Positions 33,328 through 44,990 of a stretch of DNA of 64,000 bases are shown here, piece by piece. How positions within the stretch are numbered: position 1 is the first letter of the stretch; each line of letters opens with the position of its first letter. The position numbers and the translations under genes are program-made. The notes beneath the pieces are model-generated. The model searched no databases. It saw nothing but the letters and a program-made list of their open reading frames with translations, and was not told the origin of the DNA. Source of the stretch: Polyporus tsugae. Lineage: Eukaryota > Basidiomycota > Agaricomycetes > Polyporales > Polyporaceae. The stretch is from positions 317,501-381,500 of the forward strand of contig JAHRBS010000010.1 in the NCBI GenBank assembly GCA_024305745.1, read 5' to 3'.

Positions 33328-34605
33328 ACTACAGAATGGTCTCGCTGCATCCCCCCGATCGATCGCATGCGTTCACCAGATTCTATTAGATCTCTTCCAT
33401 GCACGAATAGTATTCGGGCAAAGGCCCGTGGCCACACCTTTCCTTACAAATGAAGATCGATGAAGCTTATCACTGTGGTCCAAGACAGTGGTTGTTTGCA
33501 AAGTGATGAGGGAAGGACACAGGTGGCGTATACCCGAAGGTTCAAAGGGGTACGGGTGGAAGCTAGCTCAACCCAATCTTGACCCGTCTAAAACTCAGGA
33601 GCGCGTGATTGAGAAACTACGAGTGACCAGACATCACGGTGGGACAGTCGTCCAAGAGTTATGCCAGCGCTGAGGCATAGCTGGGGGTCCAGGAGGTTAT
33701 ACCCCCGGAAAAGGAGGCAAAGCCCGCTTGTGTCAATGTCAACCGAGAATTCATAGGGAGAAGTTAAAGATGGCAATTCGGCGGTCAATCCGAGAACACG
33801 CTTCGCGAGGCGCTTCGGGATCAGCAAAGCGACAATCCTGCTCGATTCTGTCAGAACCGAGTAGAATCACCGGTGTTACTCTGGAGTAGCACCAAACCCC
33901 GGAAGCCGATTCAGCTGCACTTACTTCGCCTACATCCATCAACAGGCGCTACAGCGAGTCGTGAGTCGAAATCGAGAACAAATCGACCCGCTGGTTCTGG
34001 GGTGCTCTAAGTATGCGCATGTTCACCAACACCGAATCATCTCAGAATTGCCCACTGAATGGCCAACTTTGACAGCTCCTATTTAACGATGGCTTTGAGA
34101 GTGTGTATGCATCAGTATAATGGTATACATGATCCTCCGGGTACCCGTTATTATACCCGTACCCGTGAAGGTCGGTTACGTACCCGTGCGGGGGTACGCG
34201 CGAAAACTGGCCACAGAATCATGGATGCCTTGAAGCTCGGGGACGAAGGGAAACTTTACGAGGCTATAGGAAAGTAAACCAGTGTTGACCCGCCGATGCA
34301 CCGAAAACGGTTCCATCTCAAATATGAGCATTTCCATGATATTGAGGAATTCTCTCGGATCGTTCTTGACGCAAGGTGACAATCCCAAACCACCTCTACA
34401 GGGACTGTAGGGTGTGTTCACGCCCGAGATTTCCGTCGGCACAGAAATTCCCACCCGTACGTGAGCACACCAAATGACGTGCATTTGATTGTCCCAACGT
34501 GCGCAATTGGCGAAAAAGATCCATGTCCTATGATATCATCACTGGACGGATGTTCGGTGAAAGGGAGACGCTAGTCTGACATTGCGCCGTCATGGTAACG
34601 GGAAA
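33328..34605. other. intergenic region with a cluster of ACCCGT repeats
   Basis: No gene supported. At 34137-34195 the motif TACCCGT or its variants recurs about six times within 60 nt (GGGTACCCGTTATTATACCC, then GTACCCGTGAAGG, then CGTACCCGTGCGGGGGTACG). Such subterminal clusters are seen near ends of some DNA transposons, but no transposase is present. Confidence 0.4.
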
Positions 34606-35164
34606 CTACGGCCTTCCAGTGTGTGAAGACAAGGCTACTTGCACCGGGCGGATGGGGAGGGAGACACGAAAAGAGGGAGACACGAAAAGAGGGAACACAG
34701 GGAACTCACTGGGTCGGGTATTCTGAAACGACGCAGGAAGAGAGCGATCGCTTTCGTTCCTTGGCCTCGGGGTATCCTTTGCGACTGAAGAGTCCGACTC
34801 GCTCTGCCGGATAGCCCCAGGAAGCGAATGCAGCGCGCGCAGACTGCCGGATGCAGAGTCGATGGAGGTGAGGGAAGCATCGGTACTTCGTCGCCCGCCG
34901 CGGCCGGTAGTCTTGAGACGGTCGAGGACCGGGGTGGATTGCGATGGGAGGGCGGTGAGCTTGTCGGAGCTGGTGAGGTTGGAGGAAGAGGAGTGCGACT
35001 CTGTACCCGACGTTGAACGCTGAACGCTGAAGCGATGGTGCAGGCTACTCACCTTTCAGCCTCTGCTCTCCATTGTCTGATGGAAATGGTATGGAATTTG
35101 AGCGTGTCGGGGTAGGCGGAGTGGAAGCGCGGGCGGCCTGGGGCAAATCCGTGGGCGCTGACAT
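34606..35164 (-). CDS. short Ser-rich protein, three exons
   Basis: Exons 35164-35053, 35000-34710 and 34634-34606, with GT-AG introns of 52 and 75 nt, sum to 432 nt and 143 residues, all in frame. The start is MSAPTDLPQAARASTPPTPT; the middle is Ser-rich (ESHSSSSNLTSSDKLTALPS, then RSTDASLTSIDSASGSLRAL). The third exon adds only nine codons. The intron between 34635 and 34709 contains a 20-bp tandem duplication (GAGACACGAAAAGAGG twice). The composition looks like the disordered N-terminal part of a larger protein, so this may be a gene that lost its 3' half. No family recognised. Confidence 0.5.
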
Positions 35165-36172
35165 GGCTTGCACGGAGGAATTGGCGTTACAATGGTCAAC
35201 AGTCGTCAGCGAGGCGTTGGTTGTCGAAGTGGGATACGACGTTTATGTGCGACCCGTCGCGATGATGACGATGGTGGTGGTGGTGGTGGTGGCGACGGTG
35301 GTGGTGGTGGTGGTAGGTCAGAGCATGGGACAAGGGACATTTGGAGAAAACGAACAGAGGAAGCCGTTCCGAGCTGGTGAGAGTCCAAGTACCCACGAGT
35401 GCCCGATTTGGAAGTGCGGGTGCTACGCGTAGGTGGCTGTGCCCATCATCGCGACTCGGAGACTCTCGGAGACGCGTCTCGACTGTCGCGAAGCTTGAGG
35501 AGAACCGCCACTTGAAGTTTGACGCATCCGAGTCCCCCCTTTGATCGACAGGATATTGTGCTTCCGGTTCGTTCCGTTGTGGTTATGTACGATGGCGTTC
35601 TCCGATTGTCACTTCTGAACGCCATTACACTTCACGACGGAGTCTCCCGAGTCCCATGGCTTCTACTACTGGTGCTGAGTGTCCCCGGTGCGTAGCCTGG
35701 GCTCACGCGACGCGTCCTACTAGCGGACGCGGACGATATAGTCCGTGAACTGAAGCGAAAACCATCTGCTTTCGCTTAAACGGCGTGGACTAGGAACATA
35801 GTTGACATATGTCGATATCAAGCACTTGCACTAGCGGCGCCAGTGCGGTCGCAGTGTAAAGATGCATTCTATAAAACTGTGTCTATTGGATTCACCGTCG
35901 AGTCCTAGTTCTAAACCGCATGAAAATAGAAAACAATCAGTTCATCGGACGACGTCTACTTAGCTTGGCTGGTGAAGCTAAGAACGATAGCCCGTGTTGA
36001 ATATGTTGACATTTCTATTCATACATACAAACGGATATTCAAAGATACATGCGATAATCATACACACAATGTTGTAAGGGAGATCAGAAGCAAAAATGTC
36101 ATGAAATAGAACTACAAGCCGCCCTTTGTGCTCGCGAGCGACGGACACGACGAAAGCACACACGTAAGCACT
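35165..36172. other. intergenic region with a GGT microsatellite
   Basis: A (GGT)n/(GTG)n tract of about 45 bp lies at 35272-35316, just upstream of the 143-residue gene on its promoter side. The rest is unremarkable 3' and 5' flank. No gene seen. Confidence 0.45.
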
Positions 36173-38708
36173 TCACCGGGCGAGCTGGGTCCCCGGCTTG
36201 CCAGTCGGGATCGGCGCATGCGGCACAGGCGCATGAGGGAGCCGGAGCTTGAGGCCTGCGCAGTCCGTCGCAGTCAGCGATCGCGCCCCGGCGCATCAAA
36301 CCAGAAAAACAATGCTCACCGAGGTCCTCAGCGATGAGATCCGCGCCCTTCTCGCCCACCAGGAGCGCGGACGAGTACGTGTTCGTGCCGAGGTTGTCCG
36401 GGCAGATCGAGAGGTCGACGCACTTGAGGTTCTCCGTGCCGTACACGTTGAGGCGCCTGTCGAGGACGCCGCCCTGCTCGCGCGGCTTCATCGCGCACGT
36501 GCCGAGCGAGTGCCAGGTCGTCTCGACGTGGTCCGAGATCCAGTCGTCGATCGCCTGGTCGTCCTCCTCGGTGTACTTGATGTCGTCGTGCACCTTCGAC
36601 GCGTCGTACGGCTCCGACGGGCTGTGCCACGTGCCCATGTGGATGCCGACGGTCAGCGCGTTCGGGAGCATCTCCTTCGCGGTCTTGATGTCGATGTCGC
36701 GCGCCGCCGCGGGGGAGTTGGGGTGGAAGCGCGGGTGGTGGGAGGCCAGCTCACCGCGGAATGCTGTCAAAATCGATGAGCGATCTATTGGGTGTGGAAG
36801 CATCAAGGGAACGCATACCGTCCATGCGGCGCGCGACCTCGCGCGTCTTCTTGTAGCTCCAGCGGATGGGCGCGAAGTCGGCCTTGTTGTTCATGAAGCC
36901 GGAGTCGAAGAACGGCTCGACGTACGGGCTCGACGACTGGATGTGGATCTTGCCGCGCGACGCGGGATACTCGAGGTACTGGAACATCGTGATGTACTTG
37001 CCGGGCGGGAGGAGGGAGTGGTCCGCGTACGCGCCGCCGACGATGGAGCCGAAAACGACGGGCTTGTCGGGCTTGTCCTTGAAGTAGCGGTCCCAGAGCT
37101 CTTTGAACTCGGGGCCCATCTCCTTCAGCTCCTCCTCGGTGGGCCGGATCTTGAAACCGGCGTCGATCGCGTTCGAGGAGAGGCGCGCCTTCTCGGGGCT
37201 TGTCTCCCACTCAGCAAACAGCTCCTTCTGCGTGTCCTTGTCACCGCGGAGGAAGTCGTCAAGCGTGGCAGTCTCGTTCGAGACGCGGTAGACTACGAAG
37301 ACACAATCAACGCTTACTGAAGAGAAATGTCAAGGAAAGGACTGACTGGAGAGGGTAGTGTAGTGGTCTTGGTACTCCTCGCCCACACCGGGCAAGTCGC
37401 TAACGACGGGGATGTTGAGCTTGCTGAGAAGCTCAGCGTTGCCCACACCGGAGCGCTCGAGAATCTGCCGAGGAAGCCATGGTCAACCCACGTCCCGTGA
37501 CACACAGAGACCGCTCATTCGCTCACCTGGGGAGTGCCAAGAGTGCCGGAGCTGAGGACGACCATCTTGCGGGCCTTGACGATAGTCTCGACGACCTCCG
37601 CGTTGTTCGCGCGGTTGCGCGAGGGGACGTAGGCGACACCAACCGCCTTGTTGTTGGCGTCAAAGAGGACGCGGCTGACGCGCGCGTTGCAGCGGAGGTG
37701 CAGATTACTCTGTGAGTCCATGACACTGTGCACATAAGCTGCGGAAACTGATCAGCACCCCATATACGTCCATGTCTCAAAGTAGCACGCACCAGTTGCA
37801 GCATCGGATCGACGGCCGGTATGACGGTTAATGTACTTGGCCCAGATCTCAGCACCATGTGCGGTCTTGAGGTCCTGAATATCGTCTACACAGAGACTAA
37901 TAAGCTCGAGCAAGATGGGAATTGGTATGTCAAACCTACCGCTGAAGGGCACACCGATTGCGTGTGAGGCACGGAGGAAGTCCTGGGCCACGGGTTGGAT
38001 CTGTCCGCCGTTGCTGATAGCGATGGGTCCGTCGTAGCCATGGGTATCGTTGTTCGCCGGCTTTTGATAGTTCTCGAGACGTTTCATGAGGGGGAGAAGG
38101 TCGTCCGCGGTCCATCCCTCCATCTTGAAATCGTCTGACAAGTAGGGACCGCGTCAGTGGGGATTTTAGTGCGAGAGATCGCAGGCTGAACTCACCCCAG
38201 TCGGACGCAGAGGCACGAGTGTACATCTGGAAGTTGATGCTGGAGCCACCACCTAGGATGTTCGCGCAGGGCACGATGGACCGACGGCCACGGAGGTGCG
38301 ACGACTTCTTGGTGTCGACGTAGAAGGTGGCCTTGTCGTTACTACAATGCAGTCAGCCACCATTCGTTGCAAAACAAAGTAAAAGTCACGCACATTCCAT
38401 CCCGCTGCATGTTGCGCACGTAGATACCGGGGCGGTATACCCAAGGGTCATCGCGGTTGTTCGCGCCACCTGTCGCACAATCATAAGACGCAGACCTCCG
38501 CGCGAGGTGTTGGGTACGCACCCTCGATGAGCATCACCTTGAGGGTGGGGTCGGCATAGGCCAGGCGCCCTGCGACGACTGATCCAGCGGGACCACCGCT
38601 GGAGAAATGAAGCAGACATGGTTAGACCCTGATGGTCAGGCGGGAAAGGAGAGACGTGGTCTCGACGTACCCGCAAACGATGACATCGACTTCCTCTGGG
38701 TGACCCAT
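36173..38708 (-). CDS. AOX1: alcohol (methanol) oxidase, GMC family
   Basis: About eleven exons on the minus strand give roughly 650 residues. In order: [13 protein letters not shown] with the FAD-binding GGGPAG split by the first intron; [20 protein letters not shown] (GMC signature 1); [38 protein letters not shown] (signature 2); the active-site region [18 protein letters not shown]; and [20 protein letters not shown]. It oxidises short primary alcohols, above all methanol, with O2 to aldehyde and H2O2. In wood-decay fungi this enzyme consumes methanol freed from lignin and supplies peroxide; that is family knowledge. The last exon (about 36262-36173) adds a Pro-rich tail ending in LAR, not a classical peroxisomal SKL. 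All blocks are intact. Confidence 0.95.
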
Positions 38709-40567
38709 GCTGTTTCAGTGTGCGAGAGTGACCAGGTGAGCAGTGGTAAGAATAGAGATGGGAGCCTCGACTGAGGTTGGGGTATCCCTATTCTTTCGAG
38801 GGGCTTTTATGCTGCCCTCGGAAGGAATGTTATCTCTCGCCGGCCGTTGAGGTTCCCAAGGGGTCATTCGAGAAGTCATGGGCCCTCCCACAACTCGGTC
38901 GCTTCGCATAAGCAGGGACGTCAGCTGGACGTATGTACTGAAGACGGTTTAGCAGAGAACCCCCGTGGGGCGCAAACTTGAAACCGGATTGGGGAGCCTG
39001 AGAGCCTCGGCGCACCGTTGGTGGAGTGGAAAACAGATAGTCCGCAAGTCGCAGCGGGCATGGGGTCGCTGTATTGACGCCACAAGATGGGAGGCGAAGG
39101 TGACGGAGTTCTATCAGCGTACTAGCATCCTCGCCTACCCACGACTACGATTGTCCAACATTAGCATGGCCAATAGGCAATTTAGACCCAAGTAGCACAA
39201 CTCACTGGGTGACCAGGCAAGGATGTGCCTATACCACCGCAGACGAGCTTTGATAAGATAGCTGGCTTCAATGTGCTAACCCGAGGAGCGCATATGTAAA
39301 ACGGCCCCAACCGACCTCCACACGAGGTGGAGTGACGACCGACTGGCGATGCCCAGGAAGTCCTCCTACGGTCTAAGGGAAGTAGCGATGGGGTGCAATA
39401 ACCAATGGAGTTGTCAACGGATCATGGGGCGAGGCGTATGACAGGAAGAGGGGCTTGGGATGCTTCCTCATTCAACGAACGCAATCAAGCATCTAGAAGA
39501 CAAGAATGAGCTGTCCCGAAGAGGCGCATGAATGTGCGAAAATACGACCATTTGTATCCATAACCCGTAGTCATACGGACTGTTCGAGAGAGCAGAAGGA
39601 CACGGCCGCTGTCATTCGGCCATTCCGTGTGGGTATGGATCGGATGCGACTGTCCCTGGTCCTATGAAGAACTCCTGCACTGGCACTGTCTCTCGGTGCT
39701 CGGCGCAGTCGGCCGATCGCCGCCGCCCAGTGGAGATGTAACAACCTCCGGAAGGTTCAGTGGCGGCTTCAGGGTCCTCTTTTGCATACAATCAGCCCGC
39801 CCAGTCCCCAGATGCAGGACCAAGTGACATACCACTGGGTCGTGAGGTGCAGCTGACCAACGGTGTCCACTGGTAGTGCCGAGGAGCGAGGGCCGCAGAC
39901 TCAATCGTGTTCGTAATACTGTGCATGGGATCCCTTGCTTTGCGTGGGTGTCGGACTTTCTGCGTCCGTGGGGCGTTTCGCAAACCATCCTCGTGTGAAG
40001 AGGTGGTGGTACTTGAGGGCAGATCTAGCTGCAAGCGCCGGCTTCGAGCGGTTCTTGCCCCAGTTCAGCTGACCAGCGCCGACCCCAGGTTAGCACCGCC
40101 TGAGCTTCTTCACTGCGCAGCACGAGGGCCAAGTAATGCGAAGAACCTCCACATATATATAGTGATACAGCCGATGGGTGAGAGCTGCAAACCCGGAACT
40201 CCGGGCAGCCGAATGGACTCGTGACGAAGCTCCGAGTCGGTTTCAAACGCGAAAATTCGTCTGCACCACTTGAAGTTTCAAGCGTCTATATCTGGCTCTT
40301 CCTACGGCGCAAGCGTGTGTCCTTGATACATTTCTCTCTGCTCCCCTGGACACAATGTTATTTGAGTGTTCCAGTATAGTACTCCCAGGCCAAAACTGGA
40401 GGATTTGTGTGGTCAAATCAGAGGCGCTTTTCGGCTATCGAAAAAGGAAAAGACGAACATCATCAAGTTGAACTTCCGTGTGACTCTCTGCAGCTCTCTC
40501 CCATACCCTCATACCCTTCTTCTCTTTCCTCCTTACGATCAGTTACGCCCACGTTACGCTCGTAGAC
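38709..40567. other. 1.9-kb intergenic region between divergent genes
   Basis: Promoters of alcohol oxidase (a CATAAAAG element on the minus strand near 38806-38813) and of the RNA-dependent RNA polymerase. The interval is long, and no gene was found, including no exon for a longer polymerase N-terminus. Confidence 0.45.
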
Positions 40568-43500
40568 ATGCTACAAAAACCCAGTGTTTCTATTTATGCA
40601 GCAAATTGTCACGATGGAATCAATATCACCAACTGGGAGGAACGCGTCCATCCAGCGTCTCGCGCGATGCGCGCAGTCGACCATCCAACACGATTCCTGG
40701 TCGTTTCCGTCAACAAGAAGACAGACAACAATATTCTTCGTCAGACTCTAGCCAGATGGGTGCACGAGGGGATCGATCACAACGGTGCTGCGTCAGTTCA
40801 CCTATCTTGCTCGGTCGTCATGTCGCTCAAACTTCAACCTACCCCACAGTTACCGATTTCTTGGGTACACAGAGTCCCAGGTGAAGGCCGGAAAGCTCAT
40901 GTTCTTCCGCGAGGGCGACGGCTGGACCGTCAGGCGTCTCCTCGAAACCTTCGGAGACCTTCCTGCTGTGTACCTCAAGTCGGGATACGGCAAGTACGCC
41001 GCACGTCTGGGACTGTCCTTCTCCTCCACCGTGCAGTCACTTGATGTACGAGTCCTTCTTGTCTTCCACCCCCCTCGACGTGTCCTAAAGTTGGATATCC
41101 ACAGATACCCCACGAGTGCGCAATTGAGATCCCCGACATTTTGGCCCCCGATGGGTCTCTCCACAGCGATGGGTGCGGCATGATCCGCGATACCTTTGCC
41201 GCCCAGGTCTGTGCGCGACACGACTTGCCGCCGGATACATCAGGTACGCATTCACGCACAGCGCGTTTACAGGCTGCCCCTGCCATAATTGTCCACCCCA
41301 TTTGCGAGCACCAGCAGAAGCCAGCATGGTTGTGGCAGTCTGTGAACGGGTCCAGCCAAAGTGCTTTTCGTTCCGTCTGACACCCTATGTAGTGTTCCAG
41401 GTCCGACGTGGAGGCATCAAAGGGTTGCTCGTTCGCCACCCCGACAATGTGTTTGATCGACACTGCAGGAAACACCCCCAGGCGCGAAGTGGTCATTACA
41501 TGATCGCGTATCGTCCCTCCATGTTCAAATACGAGGGTGGGCCAACTGTCCTCGAGCTGAACAACCACAACTCCCCGCCCCCCGCCGCGCGTCTCAATAT
41601 TCAGTTCACGGCGCTACTGCTGACGCTCGGTGTCCCATTTGCGGTCTTCGAGAGGCTCGTGCAGGATCAGCTGGACCTCATCGCGAGCATATTAACTGAC
41701 CGTGAGAAGGCGTTGCAGTACATCAAAGGCGACCTGGACGCAGCAGCAGAGGACGACTTCGTCCAAAGTCGTGAGTTATTCTATCTCCCTCCATCCTGTT
41801 TCTCGTTATTCACGACTCGATTGCAGTTTACGCCATGCTACTGGCGCGGCAGGACCTCTCTGAGCCACATGTGCGGCACCGTCTCCAGGCGTTCCAGAAG
41901 ATACAGTTCACGACCCTGCGCAGCAAGATGAGTCTGAGGATACAAGACTCTGCCTATCTTTTCGGAGTAGTCGACGAGGAAGGTGTGCTAGGACCGGGCG
42001 AGGTCTATGTGAACTTGCCGAGCCGGAGTGGCGTGCTGGTTAGAGATGTGATTGTCGCACGGTAAGACCGCGGATCCATGCCTGTCAGTGCCGATCTGAA
42101 TTCGAATCTTGTCCTAGGAATCCTTCTTACCACCCTGGCGGTCAGTCCGTCTTCCATACGCGTTGCGGCGCCTCTTTCTTACGGATCCGCAGATTTCCGG
42201 AAGCTCCGTGCGGTGGACCAGCCCTCTCTACGGCACCACCGCAACTGCATCGGTAAAGTACACCGTTCCTGATCGCCGTCCGAGTCCCACTTAAACTGTT
42301 GCAGTGTTCTCGGCAACGGCCGCGCATTCGGTCCCGGACACGATTGCCTCCGGCGATCTCGACGGCGACATGTACTTTGTCTGCTGGGACCCTTCCCTTA
42401 TTCCCCCTCGGGAAGCGCTTCCGTTCAGCCGCGCGCCATCTACCGCAACCGTAGCGCAGGCAGACGCTGTACGCCAGCTCTCAGACATGCCCCAGGCAGC
42501 TATCGACACCTTCTTGCAGCTCAAGTTCTCCAGGCTACTTGGAATGATGGCGACCGAGTGGACGCACCACGTGGAGCTGACGCCACAGCTCGCGGATGCA
42601 CCGTATTGTCGAGAGCTAGTCCCGCTCATCGAATCTGCGCTAGTTCGTAACCCCCATGAATCTAAGAACACGCCGCCTACTTACAACTTCACTCTAACAG
42701 GACATCATGAAATCTTGCGAGGACTTGGCGAGGCTTGAAAGGCGATTCAAGGCCCTCCGGTCTCGCCACGCTAATCTGAACCTCGACGGCTTCAAGGGCC
42801 CAATCCAGAGCCTGCGCGACATGATACCGCAGGGAGACGCCGATCCTTTAAGAAATTTGGATACCCTGCAGGACCCGACATTGATTATCCGAGACGAAGA
42901 CCCGTCGCGATGGCAGTATCACGTCTCCGAAGCCGCGCAGGCGCTTCCCAGGTTCAACAAGGAGCTCTCCGATGCCATTCGTCTTGATGACGAGTACGGT
43001 GAGTGCAGTATTGTTCTCAAGCAACACGTTCGTGCTCACAGGGGCCTATCCAGCGAAGAACTTTGGTTCGGCCTCTCAGCACAGCCAAGATCGAGACTCG
43101 CCCCGGCGCGCCGAAAGAGTGAAGCAGCTCTACCAGTCCCAGTACTTTGGAGGTCCGCGTTCTGCTCGTTCAGGGTCGAGACAGACGATTGACTTGTGCG
43201 CCGTGGAGCGCGATTAGGAGGAAACAAGGATAAACAGTGCGAACAGCGAATGCGAGCATCGGCTTGGTCTGTATTATACGTGTGCGTTGTATCAACATTT
43301 GCTCAATTGATCCATTCAGGTACTACTATGGCTACTCGAAGGACAAGCCTGCTTTCGCCTGGCTCGGGGAAAGATATCTGAATGAGATCAAAGCCTGTAC
43401 GTGTGATGCTACACAGAATCGGGCGAGTGATACTGAGTGTCCTATGTAGGGTGGTCAAACGGCAACAGACCGCCGCTCTTTGTCGGAGCTGCGATTCCTC

Positions 43501-44687
43501 GTTCCATCGACACCTCCTCTGCACCTCTGTCTCGATCCGACTCGCAAGCCACACTTCTCGAGCAGCCGTCGGTGTCTCGGCAAATCTCCGTCACAAAGAT
43601 TGGGGACGAAGTACCTATGGATGTCGACGGCGAGTCGATTCCTGATGAGGTCCCACCGGCCATCAAGGATCGCGTGCCGGTGGATTGCCCCGCTCGCCGC
43701 CGTCGCGCACCAACCAATACTGCTGAAACTCGAGGAAACCGTTCCCGCAGGTGCACTGAACCTGTGGAGCGTCTACCGGGTGTCCCTGTCGCCACCAATC
43801 CGAGACCTCGAGCGCCGGTCGCCACCAAAGTATGCGTCCCGCCTAGCAAATGTGCAACTGCCACCCACGAATGGAGGATCATATCTGCCAACGGTTACTC
43901 TCGGCGGTACTTCTGCCTATGTGGTATCGAAATTCGGGAAAAGAAAGAGAATGGCTTTTGGATCTCAGTCCAGTACAACATTGTCGAACCTCGCGAGGCT
44001 AATCATACGCCGCGACAACCCCGACATGCCACTCCCGAGCCTGAGCAAGATGATTTGCCTGCACCGAAGAGGAGAGCCCTGTCGTTGAGCACTGTGCAAG
44101 AGGAGTCTGCGCAAGACGATGACTTGAGCGATTCGGATTCAGATTCGGATCCGGATTTGTCCATGTATGCATCTGCTGACGACCGCACGCCTCAAATGCT
44201 CGTAGAAGAGCTCCCGCCTCCGAGGCCTCCGAGGCGACCCTCTGCCGATCGGACATCTGGAGGAACTACCGCATCCGACGCACCTAGCTCGCTGTACGGA
44301 CTCCCTCCTCTGCGGCGCCTCCCTGCCCGCGCCGGCTCCGACGTCTCAAGCCCTATCGGCCGGCCGCGGCAGGTCTCCTCAAGCTCGCGCAGGACGTCCG
44401 GCTCAACAGCTGAGTTCCGCACGCCCGCGTCCATTCTACAAGACGAGCTCAGTCCCTCCCCTGCCCCCTCTCCCGCTCTCGTCCCTGCATGGCCTTTGGT
44501 CTCGGAAAATCCGAAGCCGCTGGGTCCCATTGCAACGCCCTTTACGCCACAGTGCAGGTCTGGGCCAGCCCACCGCTGGAAGGTCTGGGGAAACAAGACC
44601 CACCGTAGCTACACCTGCCTCGGCTGCAAGTACTCGGTGAAGGAGCGCAAGACCGGAGAGCCCGAGATTTGGGTGCCCGCTGACTGA
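40568..44687 (+). CDS. RNA-dependent RNA polymerase (RNA-silencing type) with C-terminal extension
   Basis: Multi-exon gene; the first exons are 40568-40791, 40850-41045, 41105-41243 and from 41393. Cellular RdRP hallmarks occur in order: YRFLGYTESQVKAGKLMFF, HSDGCGMI, FQVRRGGIKGLLV, YRPSMFKYEGG, FTALLLTLGVP, VYVNLPSRSG, LRAVDQPSLRHHRNCIVFSA and the catalytic loop SGDLDGDMYFVCWD (DLDGD at 42355-42369). Such enzymes make double-stranded RNA in fungal quelling and meiotic silencing. The C-terminal about 400 residues (from about 43447) are Ser/Pro-rich and contain two related short motifs, HEWRIISANGYSRRYFCLCG and HRWKVWGNKTHRSYTCLGC, each followed by EKK/KER and a Trp. The N-terminus before YRFLGY is only about 75 residues, shorter than is usual. 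Confidence 0.9.
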
Positions 44688-44990
44688 ACCGTGGAGGTTC
44701 TCGCTGCGCTGCCCATCGTGTACAGTATCTTATCTGTATCTGCCCTTGTTGTTACCATCATCTGACATAGCTGTAACTTTCACGTTCATTACTGAATTGT
44801 AGGGGATTCTATTGTACTAACACCGATACTTGCTATACTTGCGATACCTCCATACCGTCCGATACTGCGAAAACCTTTAGGCATAATGTAGCATAGTACA
44901 GTGCCACACATCACGTCATCTATATGTACGGTGTATCATCTAGAAGGCAATTAGTGCTGATGGTAAAATATGCCGCATATGCGTTCTATC
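44688..44990. other. shared 3' region of converging genes
   Basis: The RdRP and the transporter converge across 303 nt. No gene seen. Confidence 0.5.

Noticed and set aside
36173..38708. Reading the GMC gene as aryl-alcohol oxidase or glucose oxidase
   Set aside because: The N-terminus, the ASDW region and the C-terminal [15 protein letters not shown] block fit the alcohol (methanol) oxidase group, and there is no signal peptide.
40366..40884. 172-codon frame overlapping the first RdRP exon
   Set aside because: The RdRP frame gives family-like sequence and a normal 58-nt intron that joins in frame; the alternative frame does not.
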